Translations under genes and position numbers: made by a program | The notes under the pieces: generated by a model | Seen by the model: the letters and a program-made list of their open reading frames with translations, nothing else | What the model was told of the DNA's origin: nothing | Databases searched by the model: none | Shown: piece by piece, positions 11,601 through 20,805 of the stretch | Layout of the letters: every line of letters starts with the position of its first letter | How positions within the stretch are numbered: position 1 is the stretch's first letter | NCBI GenBank assembly: GCA_965178125.1 | Contig: OZ237775.1 | Location: 310,001 to 374,000 of the forward strand | Origin: Bilabrum cf. latius | Lineage: Eukaryota > Bigyra: Bicosoecida > Bigyra > Bicosoecida | Length of the DNA stretch: 64,000 bases | Direction: 5' to 3'

Positions 11601-14600
11601 AACCGATTTTTCCTGCTTCCTCTTCTTGATCAACCGTTTGTCGATCTTCTTCATCGCGTAGACGTTGCCCGTCTGCTTGCACCGTGCAGCGTACACGGTG
11701 GCATACCCTCCTTTGCCCACCTGACCCAACCAGTCGTAGCTATCCACATCAGGCACCTTCCATCGTTTTACAGACTCATCGATCCGCATCCACAAATCGA
11801 AGAAGGGACTCTGACAAAAGCCCTGAAACACAGTCTCCTTGATAGTTCGCACCACTAGAACGATGATTTCGTCGAACAGCTCCTGCGAATAGTCGCCCCG
11901 CCTCTGCAGCTCCTAGATGGACCGCCACACGTTCATCGGATTCCGGAAGCGAAGTCCCGCGGCGTCAAAAGCGTCGTACAGAGCCATTGCTACGTCACTG
12001 GAGGTGGCTGGGGCGGCATCATCCCCCTCCTCATCGGCAAGCGCGTCGGCTTCCACTTCATACCCATGCCCCTTGCGGCAAGCCCTGCCACCACTTTGGT
12101 CGTGCATCTTCAGAGAGTCTCCTGTCGTCACATCTCTGCAGTGAAGCACGATGTCTTCGGGGATCGGCCATACGCCCAGCCAACTCACTGTGATCGGAAT
12201 CGAGCGGGGCGAGTCTGGGGATGCTTCCCGCTGCCTACCCCAGCGACTCGCGCGGAGTGGTGACACGCAGCTGTGGTCATACTGGGTGACTGGGCTGTCA
12301 TTCGAACCGTGCGGGTGCGTGATCGTCTATTGTGGCACTGTTTGGTTGCTGCTGCTGCGTATCACGGGCATCGGAATGCTTCGCGAGCTCATCACACGGG
12401 AGAGCGCAAGCAGCTAGCTATCTGCTCCATTGCTGCTGCTGCTGCCCGTGCCGCTGGCTGTGCCACTGACACCCTTCGCGTGCATACAGCTCATCTTCGA
12501 ATGCGACTGAGCAGAAGCTGCGCTCACCGCAGATTCAGTTGCTGAAGCAGCTTGTCCGCTGAGCGTACCACCCGAGGCAGTTTCGGATCGAGCTCGCCTG
12601 CCACCCCGACCACTGGCCGTGTCAGACAGCACCGATGCCCACTCGTCGCTAGCCGCTGATGGCGTCTCAGTGCCCGCCCTTGAGTCTGGAAGCGGGCCCA
12701 CGGCGTCGGCTTGTGGCACGCTAAGCTCCGGATGGTAAACATGGCGAGTTGATGGCGCACTGTTTGCTTTTGTCTAGGCATCAGCTCCAGCACCAGTGGG
12801 TTCGGAGCTGCCTGACTTTGCAGGCACTCGCAAAGTCCCATCGCAAGCGCCATCACCTGATCCGGATGGCTTGGATGCAGGCTATATCTGGGTCGCGCCG
12901 AGCGACAGCCTGCGGGGGCGTCGGTGTCTGGGTCCTCCTCGCGCGTCTGGGGTCGATGCACTATCCCAATCTGATGTTCCTGTTCCACCCCCGACCGCGC
13001 CACCGCTTCCGAATGGCCCCATTTCAACTGAATTGCTTCTTGATTTTCGATTCGTTGCTTGGAACCTGGTCTGCACGTTCAGGTCGAGCCCAAGAACCTG
13101 CCCGATTCCCACCGGCTGCTGGGCAAGTTGCCGTTGATGATGCAGCTGGTGTGCTTGGATCAGACCGGATACACTGCCGCTGGAAGACCGCGAATGCCTC
13201 TCCATCTCCTGTCCAAACGGCAGGGGGGGGAAGAATGAGCTCGATGCCATCTCATCGCTCAGAGCGGGTGCTTCGGTGCTGTTCTCGGAGGATTCTCCAT
13301 TCACGTCCCAAACAGCTGCCACAGCGCCTGCTTGGATCTGGCCCAGCGAACGATCCCCGCTCACGCCCGCACTCGTCACACTCTGGACCGCCACACCGGT
13401 GCCTGCTCCTTGCGGCGGACTGCTCACGCCACTGCGTGTATACCCCTTACCATGCTGCTCGTAGGCACCCACGGCAACAGGCAGCGGTAGTTGCGCTCCT
13501 GAGCCAGCTTTTGTCGATCTGCCTGCCGTGCCCAGCAGATGGGAGTGTAGGTCAGCAGAGTCCACGCTTCGATTCCCGCCATCGTCGTATCCACCATTGT
13601 GCTGAGACTGGCACTACCCTGGAGTCTGTGACGAGGCACCTCCGATGGACCTTGGGCCGACTGCAGGCTGATCCCAGCTGCCCACCATCGAGCCAGCCGG
13701 CGTGCTGGCTGGAGTGTCCGCGAACCCAAAGGAGCTGGCCCGGGCTTCTCGGCAAACCCTCGAGCGACGTCCCTCGGTGCTAGCGGTCTGCGCACTCGAT
13801 CGTACGATGGGGGCGGTGCCCGTCCCTGTGCTGCCCTTCGATTTGTGCTGGTGCAATTGCAATTGCCCCTCTAGCACTTCTTGCCTCGCAGCCAGCCTAG
13901 CTGACTGCCCGCGCGACGTGGGTGCTTCCGCACTTCTTGCGGCCAAAAGTGCTCCCATGGGACTCCAGCTCCCTACTAATCCAATGATGTTCTTGTCCCG
14001 CTCTGGCGTGCCAAAGGCTGCGGGACTGCAGGGCTTGGCAGTGGTACCACTGGCGGTTGTTCGTAGCGGCGACGACTCGGATGGGTCGACTGTTCTTCCC
14101 GGTGCGAAGTCGCCGTGATCGGAGGGCTTGGTCCCTAGTGGTGAAATTGCTTCTTCCTTCGCATGTTTGACATCATCTGCAGGCGCAGAAGCGCAGTCTG
14201 GGTTGCCTGGTTCGCCTTCATCATTGGTTGCCGCGCGGCGCTATTGACCAAGCAAGCCTGCACCCCCCGCAGGATGAAGGGCGCCAGTGCGCTTCAAAGC
14301 AGACTTTTTGTCTGTCACTGCTACTGTTCCTGTCGATGAAACTAGAGCAACATCGGTACCCTGAGAGACATCCAAAATCTTTGAGATCTGCACCGGTCCT
14401 ACTTCGAGCAAGATTTGGTCAGTGTTCTTCGACCCATTTTGTCTTTCCCTGAGACGCGAAATATCATGAGATGAATGCAGCTGCAGATGCCCGTCTTTGC
14501 CGGCGTTCGACTAGCCTGAATCGGTATCAAGCTGGCATGATGCCCTCATTGCTGCGACACTCGGATTCGCACGCGCAGACTTTCGGTGCCGGGCTCTGGC

Positions 14601-15165
14601 ACTCATTTGTACCACATCAGGCTTGAATGCATCAATAATAGCTTTAGACCTGCAAAAGTATGAAGGGTGGCTCAGAAACATCGTCAAAATGCAGTGGGAA
14701 GAAACACGGCGTCACACCCCTCCGTGGCCCCGCAAACATTAGAACAGCTTGGGTTAACATCCGCGCGGCTTTTTCGAATGGATACACAAGTCATACGTGA
14801 AGCAGCTGCAGGATAGCACCCGTAGGCTAGGCGTATGTGGTTTTCGCTCACAAATGCACTCGTGCATCCCTGCCATGCGTGCGCCGATACAACAGACCAG
14901 CTTGCAGCAGGCGCACCAAGTAGTCCTATCTGGTACAATATATGTACGACTCGAGCATCGCATACCCCGCTGGTGATTCCATCGCCTATTGAAGCGGCGG
15001 GGCGCAGTAGGATCCCGGAGGAGGTGCCGTTACACCACGGGCTGCTTTCGATTCTATGCTGATGTCCATACTGCTCATTTTACCGGACCTTTCGCCAGAG
15101 AGCATTTTTCGCAGTATCCATGTCTCTTCCGGACTAAGGCTAGCTGCGTATCCCTCGGATGCCAT
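8613..15165 (-). CDS. Giant GRK/AGC-family Ser/Thr protein kinase
   Basis: Exon 1 15165-14852 (ATG 15163-15165), intron 14851-14650 (GTGAGC...TTGCAG), exon 2 14649-8613 ending TGA; 2,117 codons with about 16 in-frame TAGs. Near residues 1015-1075 lies a segment like the end of the RGS box of G-protein-coupled receptor kinases. The kinase domain follows (about 11,735-10,790): Gly loop G-K-G-G-Y-A-T-V, Lys in Y-A-M-K-K-I, catalytic H-R-D-I-K-P-A-N, D-M-G in place of D-F-G, A-P-E, and D-W-W-S-F-G. An AGC tail (H-P-F-F-E-G-V-E-W, then P-P-P-W-R-P) leads to a hydrophobic motif Y-V-G-F-E-Y-V at about 10,627-10,650. The roughly 1,000-residue N-terminal and 650-residue C-terminal regions are low-complexity, Ser/Ala/Gly-rich and unassigned. 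The catalytic core contains no TAG. The exon 1 join is phase-consistent but inferred; a second donor (GTACAT, 14947) also fits the phase. Confidence 0.78.
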
Positions 15166-15651
15166 TGCGGATTGAATTGTGATGTGGGTGCGAATGGCTT
15201 CACAACCACAATTGTCGCCGACGCGAGACAAATAAATCGCCGATTCGGAGTATTTCCTGATGCGGTAAATTGTCCGATGAAGTGCAGCCAAATACAAAGT
15301 TAGACAAAGATACTATACAATTGTCGGAGGAAGTGCCGCAATTTAAACAGTTGATTCAATCTTAGTACTTGGTTGTCAGGAGTCCGCACCTGGAGCGCTA
15401 CACGCTCTACTGATGCGCAGAAGGACATCCATTTGGGTTACTAGATGAGTGTGGTGGTACCACCAACAAAATACAAAGGGCATATTTTGACGAAAGGTTT
15501 CAGCATTCCATCGCCAAACTTGGCGCATGCAGGGGCGCTCGGCTCTTCGGACCGATTCCGAGTCGGCTAACGAACATCCTGCGAACGTTCTCTGTATTTT
15601 GGTTAACCCAACATTAGCTAAATCTACATCAATGCGCAGTCTCTCGACACG
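15166..15651. other. Intergenic region between divergent kinase and ZNF830-like genes
   Basis: About 486 bases between two outward-facing genes; it should contain both promoters. ZNF830 relatives carry an N-terminal zinc finger, so I looked for an upstream plus-strand exon here and found no C-x2-C...H module. A possible splice acceptor (GCAG at 15636-15639) would place the ATG at 15652 inside an internal exon. No repeat or RNA gene was seen. Confidence 0.35.
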
Positions 15652-16450
15652 ATGAGCAATCTTCCGAGTGATTTTTTCAATTAGGATAATCGTACACCTC
15701 GGGAGGATTCCGAAGCCACGTCCAAGGAAGACAATGATCTCGCAGTTCTACTTGCTGAGGCAGCTGTATCCGATGAGCCGCCCCAGGCAATCGATGGGCG
15801 CTCTGCAAGTCAAGATATAGAGTCGGAAGTAGGATCGGTTTCAACAGCCAGACTGGCAGCTGTTGAGCAAGGGTAAGCTGCGGCTGCAATATATACCAAA
15901 CCCGTGCCAGTATTCAAGCCAATCCGCATTGTTGCACATCTAGCTTCGACAACAACCGCAGGGTGTACGAACTACGAGTCGAAGAAGCGAAGCAGCAAGC
16001 TGGGGCGGGAAAGCGAGATCATGTGCGCAGCAGGCTCGACCACGGTCCCGCGCAGCAGGCTCGCGGCGCTACATTCGGCAGCACAGGCGAAGACGCTGCA
16101 TTCAGCCTCACCACTGCCGCCGTGATACCAGACGCGGCTCTATCAACCGAAGATGTGGTGCGTGTGCTGAGGGCGAAACGGAGGCGCGTGGGGGCGGGCC
16201 GATCTGCCGCTGGTACAGGTGCACAGACAAGCCAAGCTGCGCCTCTGGCAGCACATGCCGCAGTGGGGGTGATGGAGGGCGAGGGGCAGGGGGTGATGGA
16301 GGGCTAGGGGCAGGGGGTGATGGAGGGCTAGGGGCAGGGGGTGATGGAGGGCGAGAGGCCAGAGGCACCGTGGAAATCGGTGGGACTCAAGCGACCAAGG
16401 GAAGCCCCCACTGCCCATGACACACAAGGCGAAGCCATGGGTGGCGGCGT

Positions 16451-16500
<50 letters not shown>

Positions 16501-16682
16501 CTGCCACTGTTAGCAACCATGGCGAATGTGTAGGCACCAGCTTGGGCGCATTAGCGACCCCTGGCGACACGAAGCATGCTGAGTCTGGTTCCAAAGAAGC
16601 AGGCGGGGCAGGGAGGGGGGGTGCAGAGTAGGGCGAGGAGGACGAGCTTCTTGGACTGGTCGACTGGCGAGGACCCGGGTGA
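15652..16682 (+). CDS. ZNF830/CCDC16-like nuclear protein, possibly missing its N-terminal exon
   Basis: Exon 1 15652-15872, intron 15873-15961 (GTAAGC...CGCAG), exon 2 15962-16682 ending TGA; 313 residues with four in-frame TAGs (15682, 16305, 16329, 16629). Three features suggest ZNF830: the N-terminal L-P-S-D-F-F-N motif, the middle helical segment V-Y-E-L-R-V-E-E-A-K, and the extreme C-terminus E-E-D-E-L-L-G-L-V-D-W-R. That family acts in pre-mRNA splicing and genome maintenance in the nucleus. The zinc finger normally at the N-terminus is not in this model; it may be in an unseen upstream exon or lost. The second half has a 24-bp tandem repeat and a run of 16 serines from AGC repeats. 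The family assignment rests on short motifs, so it is tentative. Confidence 0.45.
16269..16355 (+). repeat. 24-bp tandem repeat, 3.6 copies, with GAG/TAG alternation
   Basis: The unit GTG ATG GAG GGC xAG GGG CAG GGG repeats at 16269, 16293, 16317 and (partial) 16341. The fifth codon is GAG in copies 1 and 4 but TAG in copies 2 and 3 (16305-16307, 16329-16331). It lies inside the ZNF830-like coding region. Confidence 0.9.
16452..16499 (+). repeat. (AGC)16 microsatellite encoding poly-serine
   Basis: Sixteen perfect AGC codons in the frame of the ZNF830-like gene give a run of 16 serines. It is a likely length-polymorphic site. Confidence 0.92.
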
Positions 16683-16995
16683 GCCAGTGTGGGCCCGGGT
16701 TGTGCTAGGACATTGGTTCAGTGCAGGGTGCGCTTTGCTAGGGCATGTGGTGCGCGCGTGCCCATGTGCATGCTCTAAGTCCATTGCAAGACTCGCTAGC
16801 TGCTCGATTCCTGCATGCGTTCGAGCAGCTAGACTAGCGACAGCAAGCCTAGTAGTTAGGTTCCGTTTGCTCGTGTCACACCCCGACCAACCAATCAGAT
16901 GCGCGAAATGGTTGCATTGTCTTGATAGACTGCATATGTCACTTCTGTGGCTCTATTCACCGCAAATCTCACTTGTTGCGGCCCGCTCAACTGCT
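16683..16995. other. Spacer between convergent ZNF830-like and mS34-like genes
   Basis: These 313 bases lie between TGA 16680-16682 (+) and TGA 16996-16998 (-) and presumably carry both 3' UTRs. I see no coding signal, repeat or RNA gene. Confidence 0.4.
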
Positions 16996-17593
16996 TCACT
17001 GCCTCCCCTCGTCTGCCGCCGGCACATCGTCAGAACTAGCTAGCTGGACTGCCTCTTTTGAGCGTGCTTCCCAATCAAGACCTGCACCTTCTATCTGATA
17101 CTCTGGAGACGCGCGCCCCTTAAAGTACACTCTATCCCATTCCTGTTGGACACTGGGCGGCAGGGCGTTCAGGGCGCGCGGCCAGCAGTACTGCCCAGTC
17201 TCTCCATTATAGACCATCACCCATTCTTTCTTTCGAAATCCCCGAACCTTCTTCGACTTATCCTCAATCTCATGACCCTTAAATCGAAACAAACCCTTAA
17301 TCTTGGAGACGTGAGGCGTCTGCAAGTCCAAGAAAGGCGCGAAGCGACAGAATCAGGAAGGTCTGCAGACAGCCGTGCAGCTTTCCAGCAAGAACATATG
17401 ATTAACCTCAGAATAACATGAGACGCTGAAGACGGCATTCTCTCACTCTGTCCTTTCGTTTCGTTTCTAACACTCGCCAGTGTGTCCCGGGGTACTTCAA
17501 CCATGTCTTCCTCGTGTAATGAGATCCGTGGCCCAAGCTACGCATTCGCATAAGCAAGTTGACGAGTGAAACTCCATGCCTTGTCCTGGGCAT
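16996..17593 (-). CDS. Mitochondrial small-subunit ribosomal protein mS34-like
   Basis: Exon 1 17593-17447 (ATG 17591-17593, 49 codons), intron 17446-17320 (GTGAGA...TTGCAG, 127 nt), exon 2 17319-16996 ending TGA; 156 residues, both junctions phase 0, no in-frame TAG. The core H-Y-T-R-K-T-W-L-K-Y-P-G-T-H-W followed about 35 residues later by K-K-V-R-G-F-R-K-K-E-W matches my recollection of the MRP-S34 pattern (basic R-K-x-W-x-x-Y-P, then a basic stretch ending in W). mS34 is a small-subunit protein of mitochondrial ribosomes, including those of plants and animals. The N-terminus is basic, Arg- and Leu-rich, which fits mitochondrial import. The C-terminal extension (about 50 residues) is not one I recognise. 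The gene is divergent from RPS7. Confidence 0.55.
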
Positions 17594-17721
17594 GATTGGT
17601 AAACCTACTTGTAGTCCTTGCTCTCAGCAACTTGTTGAACACGCGGTTGCAACCTCTGTAGGGATGATCGGATCGACCGAGGCCACAAACGCGAAAGAGC
17701 ATTAAATAGGGGTATACAGCC
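17594..17721. promoter_or_regulatory. 128-bp bidirectional promoter region (mS34-like / RPS7)
   Basis: The start codons of a probable mitoribosomal gene (minus) and a cytosolic ribosomal gene (plus) lie 128 bp apart, so the two promoters and 5' UTRs must share this interval. An AT-rich stretch, TTAAATAGGGGTATA, sits just upstream of the RPS7 ATG. It is too close to act as a conventional TATA box for that ATG, and no element can be assigned firmly. Confidence 0.5.
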
Positions 17722-18590
17722 ATGTTCACCGTGAGAATTTCGTATTGGATGCTTGATTTCGACTCAGATACTCACAATAGTTCATAGAACGGCTGGATTG
17801 TGGAACATGTTGGCAAGCGCCAGCGCTCTGAGGCCTTGTTAGGGACATCGCACCACCTCCGAATCCTCTTGTATCAAATATCTATGCCATCTTTTTTGCA
17901 GGGTTCCGAGAAGATCCGCAAGGAGAAGCCTAGCGAGCTGGAGAAGAACGTGGCCCAGCAGCTGATGCTGATCCAGGTGAGATACAGCTCCACTAGGGTT
18001 TCAACCGCTCTGTTAGTCCCTTCTCACAATTTGCTGCAATCCACTCGCTGTTTCAAGACTTTGATTTCATTCATGCTGCATTGCAGACTTCCTCCAAGTC
18101 GATCAAGGCCGAGCTGAAGCCTCTGTACTTTGTTGCTGCCCGGGAGCTGGATGTGGTGAACGCCCACCGCCAGGCCACCGGCCAGAAGGCTCTTGTGGTC
18201 TTCGTGCCTTGCGCCCAGCTGTCTTACTACAGGAAGATCCAGCGCCAGTTGGTTAGCGAGCTCGAGAAGAAGTTCACCGACACCCACGTCGTGATCGTGG
18301 CCCAGCGCACCGTGCTGCCCAAGAACTGCAACCGCGACCCCCGCTTCAAGGGCCCCCGCCCCAGGAGCAGGACCCTGACCAAGGTGCGCGAGGCTATGCT
18401 CGATGACCTTGTCTACCCCGCCGAGGTGGGCGGCAAGCGCACCCGCGTGCGCATGGATGGCACCAAGCTCCTCAAGGTGCAGCTGACCTCGAAGGATGCA
18501 GCCACCGAGGACAAGCTGGACACTTTCTCCACCGTGTACAGCACCCTCACCGATAAGAACACCGTGTTCAACCTGGCCAAGGGGCACTAA
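17722..18590 (+). CDS. RPS7: 40S ribosomal protein S7 (eS7)
   Basis: Exon 1 17722-17730 (Met-Phe-Thr), intron 17731-17901 (GTGAGA...TTGCAG), exon 2 17902-17976, intron 17977-18086 (GTGAGA...TTGCAG), exon 3 18087-18590 ending TAA; about 195 residues, the usual length for eS7. Family landmarks are clear: A-L-V-V-F-V-P, Y-R-K-I-Q-R-Q-L-V-x-E-L-E-K-K-F, V-V-I-V-A-Q-R, R-P-R-S-R-T-L-T, E-A-M-L-D-D-L-V-Y-P-A-E, V-G-G-K-R-T-R-V-R-M-D-G, and T-F-S-T-V-Y. eS7 is a small-subunit protein needed for 18S rRNA maturation. There is no in-frame TAG. Codon choice is strongly biased to C- or G-ending codons (AAG, CTG, GTG, CGC), as expected of a highly expressed gene. The three-codon first exon rests on splice signals and its match to plant-type Met-Phe-Thr starts. 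Confidence 0.92.
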
Positions 18591-19010
18591 GCAACATGGC
18601 AATAATCTGAGGTTTGGGAGGAGGGTTGGGAACGTGGGGTGCGGCCATCGTCAGGTGTACCTGTCGCGTGTTACCGAGCTGCCCTCGTGTGGCAGGCTGC
18701 GCCAGAGTCATGGTCGGCGCAACCGCTGTTCTCATTGGTGGGTGTTAGGATGGCTGCTTGCGATCGGTCGATAGCAGTCGAGGTGGGCCTGGGGCGTACA
18801 ATGTGGGTTGTCTTGAGCGTTTTGCTCGCAGTCCAATTGAAGTCAAATTGTCCTTGCGCCGTCATTTCTGCATACTCCGAATAGATCCCAGCTTGTCATG
18901 AACCAGTGCGTCGTATTTCCTTGCATCGTGGTTTGCGTCAGTGGTTGCACTGCACTGCATGGTCTCTCGATCGGATCCTGGCTGAAGCCCTGCCACAATA
19001 TAAAGGCAGT
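18591..19010. other. Intergenic region after RPS7
   Basis: About 420 bases between the RPS7 TAA and the oxidoreductase ATG; it should contain the RPS7 3' UTR and the next promoter. A TATAAA-like stretch (ATATAAAG, about 18998-19005) lies immediately before the ATG. No coding signal, repeat or RNA gene was seen. Confidence 0.4.
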
Positions 19011-20663
19011 ATGCCGGTAACAGCTGCAATTGTGGGGTCCGGCTGGGGGTGCAGTGTTCAAGTCCCTGCCTTCCGTCGTGCAGGTATCGAGCCAGTAGCC
19101 CTGGTTACGCGAAAAGGCAAGGAGAAGGCATCCGCGTTCGGCTTGCGTTCATATGCAAGCATCGAAGAGCTTGAGGAGAGTCTGTCCCAGTCGGAAGAAA
19201 AATTAGATATCATCAGTATCGTTACGCCGCCAGGAACACACCTGCCGAGGAGCACCGCTGCGTTGCGGTGTTGCCAGGTAGTGTTGTGCGAGAAGCCCAC
19301 AGCTCTGAATGCTGCTGAGGCCGATTCTCTGGAGAAAGCTGCGATGCAATCGAAAACTTCAGCACTCTTGATAGACCACGAGTTGAGATTCTTGCCGGCG
19401 ATTCGGTTCATGCGTGCGCTGGTATCAGCTGGATACTGCGGCACGGTGGTGGATGCTTGGGCGAAAGCCCTTCGGCCGGCAAGGCTGGGATTCGGTGGCG
19501 GAAGCGGAACCGTACATGGCTGGCACAACTGGTGGAGCGAGGCAGCGGAGGGCGGCGGCACCCTGGGCGCCATCTGCTCGCACCAATTCGACACGCTATC
19601 GCACGTGCTCGGTTTGGCCGGCGGCGAGCAGCTGCCGGAAGAGGCTGCCGGCGCGGAGAGTGGGGCAATTGCTGCGAGCATGGAACCATCTTCCACTAAA
19701 ACATACTCAGCCAAGTGCACTTGCTGCTTAAGGCGAGCATGGGACCGCAGGCCGGTGCCCAACGATGCAAGCGCCACCGACACGAGCCTCGGCGCCGCGC
19801 CCTCCTCCGCTGGCGGTTCCGCTGCGGCCCCGGGCGGCTCTGCGGAGCTGTCCGCAATCCGACTGGAGCCGGCAACTTCCGATGATGCCGCCACGTGCAT
19901 GCTGAAGGTGAATGTGTTCCCTCGCCCTCGCGCCTCCCCAGTGGCAGTGAAGGGAGAGTTGGAGGCATCCACGAAAGGCGGCTCTTCTGCGTCTGCTGGC
20001 TCTGGCTCTGCGGAACCGGTCCCTGTCGGCGCCGCGCGAACTGAAGAAGCGGTGAGGCCGCTGGACCCCCGGTCAAGCTATCCGTTGAGCATCAGGATCG
20101 AGGCAGACCTGATGCACGCGGGGCCTCGGGGCGGGTTCGGGTTCGGGATCGTTGGCCGGAGGGCCACGCTCGTGTATGAAGGGGGCTAGCTCGTGGGTTA
20201 TCCACACGCGCGGGAGGGTGGGGCCGGGCAGGAGGGTAACGTGCTGTTTGAGACCGAGTATTACGAGAGCGACGGCAGAGGGGCGAGCGGTTTGGGGGAG
20301 ACCGGCCCACCGTCCCAGCGGATACCAAAGAGCGACTTTGCCACGGCCACCGTGCACCTGGCCAGGGCCTGCAAGGCTCACCTCACCGGGCTGGCGGTGG
20401 ACTCTGGTGTGACGAGTGAGCAGGTCGGAAGGGCAAAGGCGGCTCTGGCGTCGGACGCGTGCGCGGCCGAGTCCGGGATCGCGGATGCATTGAAGCGATC
20501 GGAGCCGGGCGAGCTGTTGCCCGGGCTGCGCTTGGATACGTTCTAGCCTGCCGATTTCCTGCGGCTGGGCGCGTCCGCTGCGAGAGGGGCGGTCATCCAG
20601 CGATTCCTCGACGCGTGCAGGAAGGCGGACGCGGGCTGCACCTGGGAAGACGTTGCGCTATGA
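19011..20663 (+). CDS. Gfo/Idh/MocA-family NAD(P)-dependent oxidoreductase
   Basis: 550 residues from ATG 19011 to TGA 20661-20663, with two in-frame TAGs (20187, 20544) in the C-terminal half. The N-terminus has the Rossmann signature A-A-I-V-G-S-G-W-G, then I-V-T-P-P-G-T-H and the family E-K-P motif (V-V-L-C-E-K-P-T). A catalytic-domain segment G-G-G-T-L-G-A-I-C-S-H-Q-F-D carries the conserved His-x-x-Asp. Such enzymes oxidise or reduce sugars, inositols and related polyols; the substrate is not predictable. At 550 residues it exceeds the usual 330-400. The excess is Ala/Ser/Gly-rich sequence (about 19,640-20,050) inserted in the catalytic domain. Ending the protein at the first TAG would remove the C-terminal sheet strands and helix, so that TAG must be sense or the gene is broken. 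Confidence 0.82.
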
Positions 20664-20805
20664 GGGGCGTATCCGGGGCTTCGGGGGTTATGTGTGCGTG
20701 CGGATATGCACGCGTCTCGTACGGATTTGCAGTTCAGCAGCTCCGTCAGACGCTGGTCGTCACACAGCCGCTTTGGCTAGCGCGCTTCAGAAGTCGGTGT
20801 TTGGG

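Noticed and set aside
12749-13783. 344-codon plus-strand ORF opposite the kinase N-terminal region
   Set aside because: It is antisense to a continuous minus-strand frame, with His/Cys/Arg-rich composition typical of a shadow ORF.
14684-14938. Separate 84-codon minus-strand gene between kinase exons
   Set aside because: It overlaps the predicted intron and the end of exon 1 in another frame and has no start or motif support; it is better explained as intron sequence.
16269-16500. CRISPR-like or satellite array
   Set aside because: The repeats are short, in frame, and lie within a coding exon. There are no spacers, and the organism is a eukaryote.
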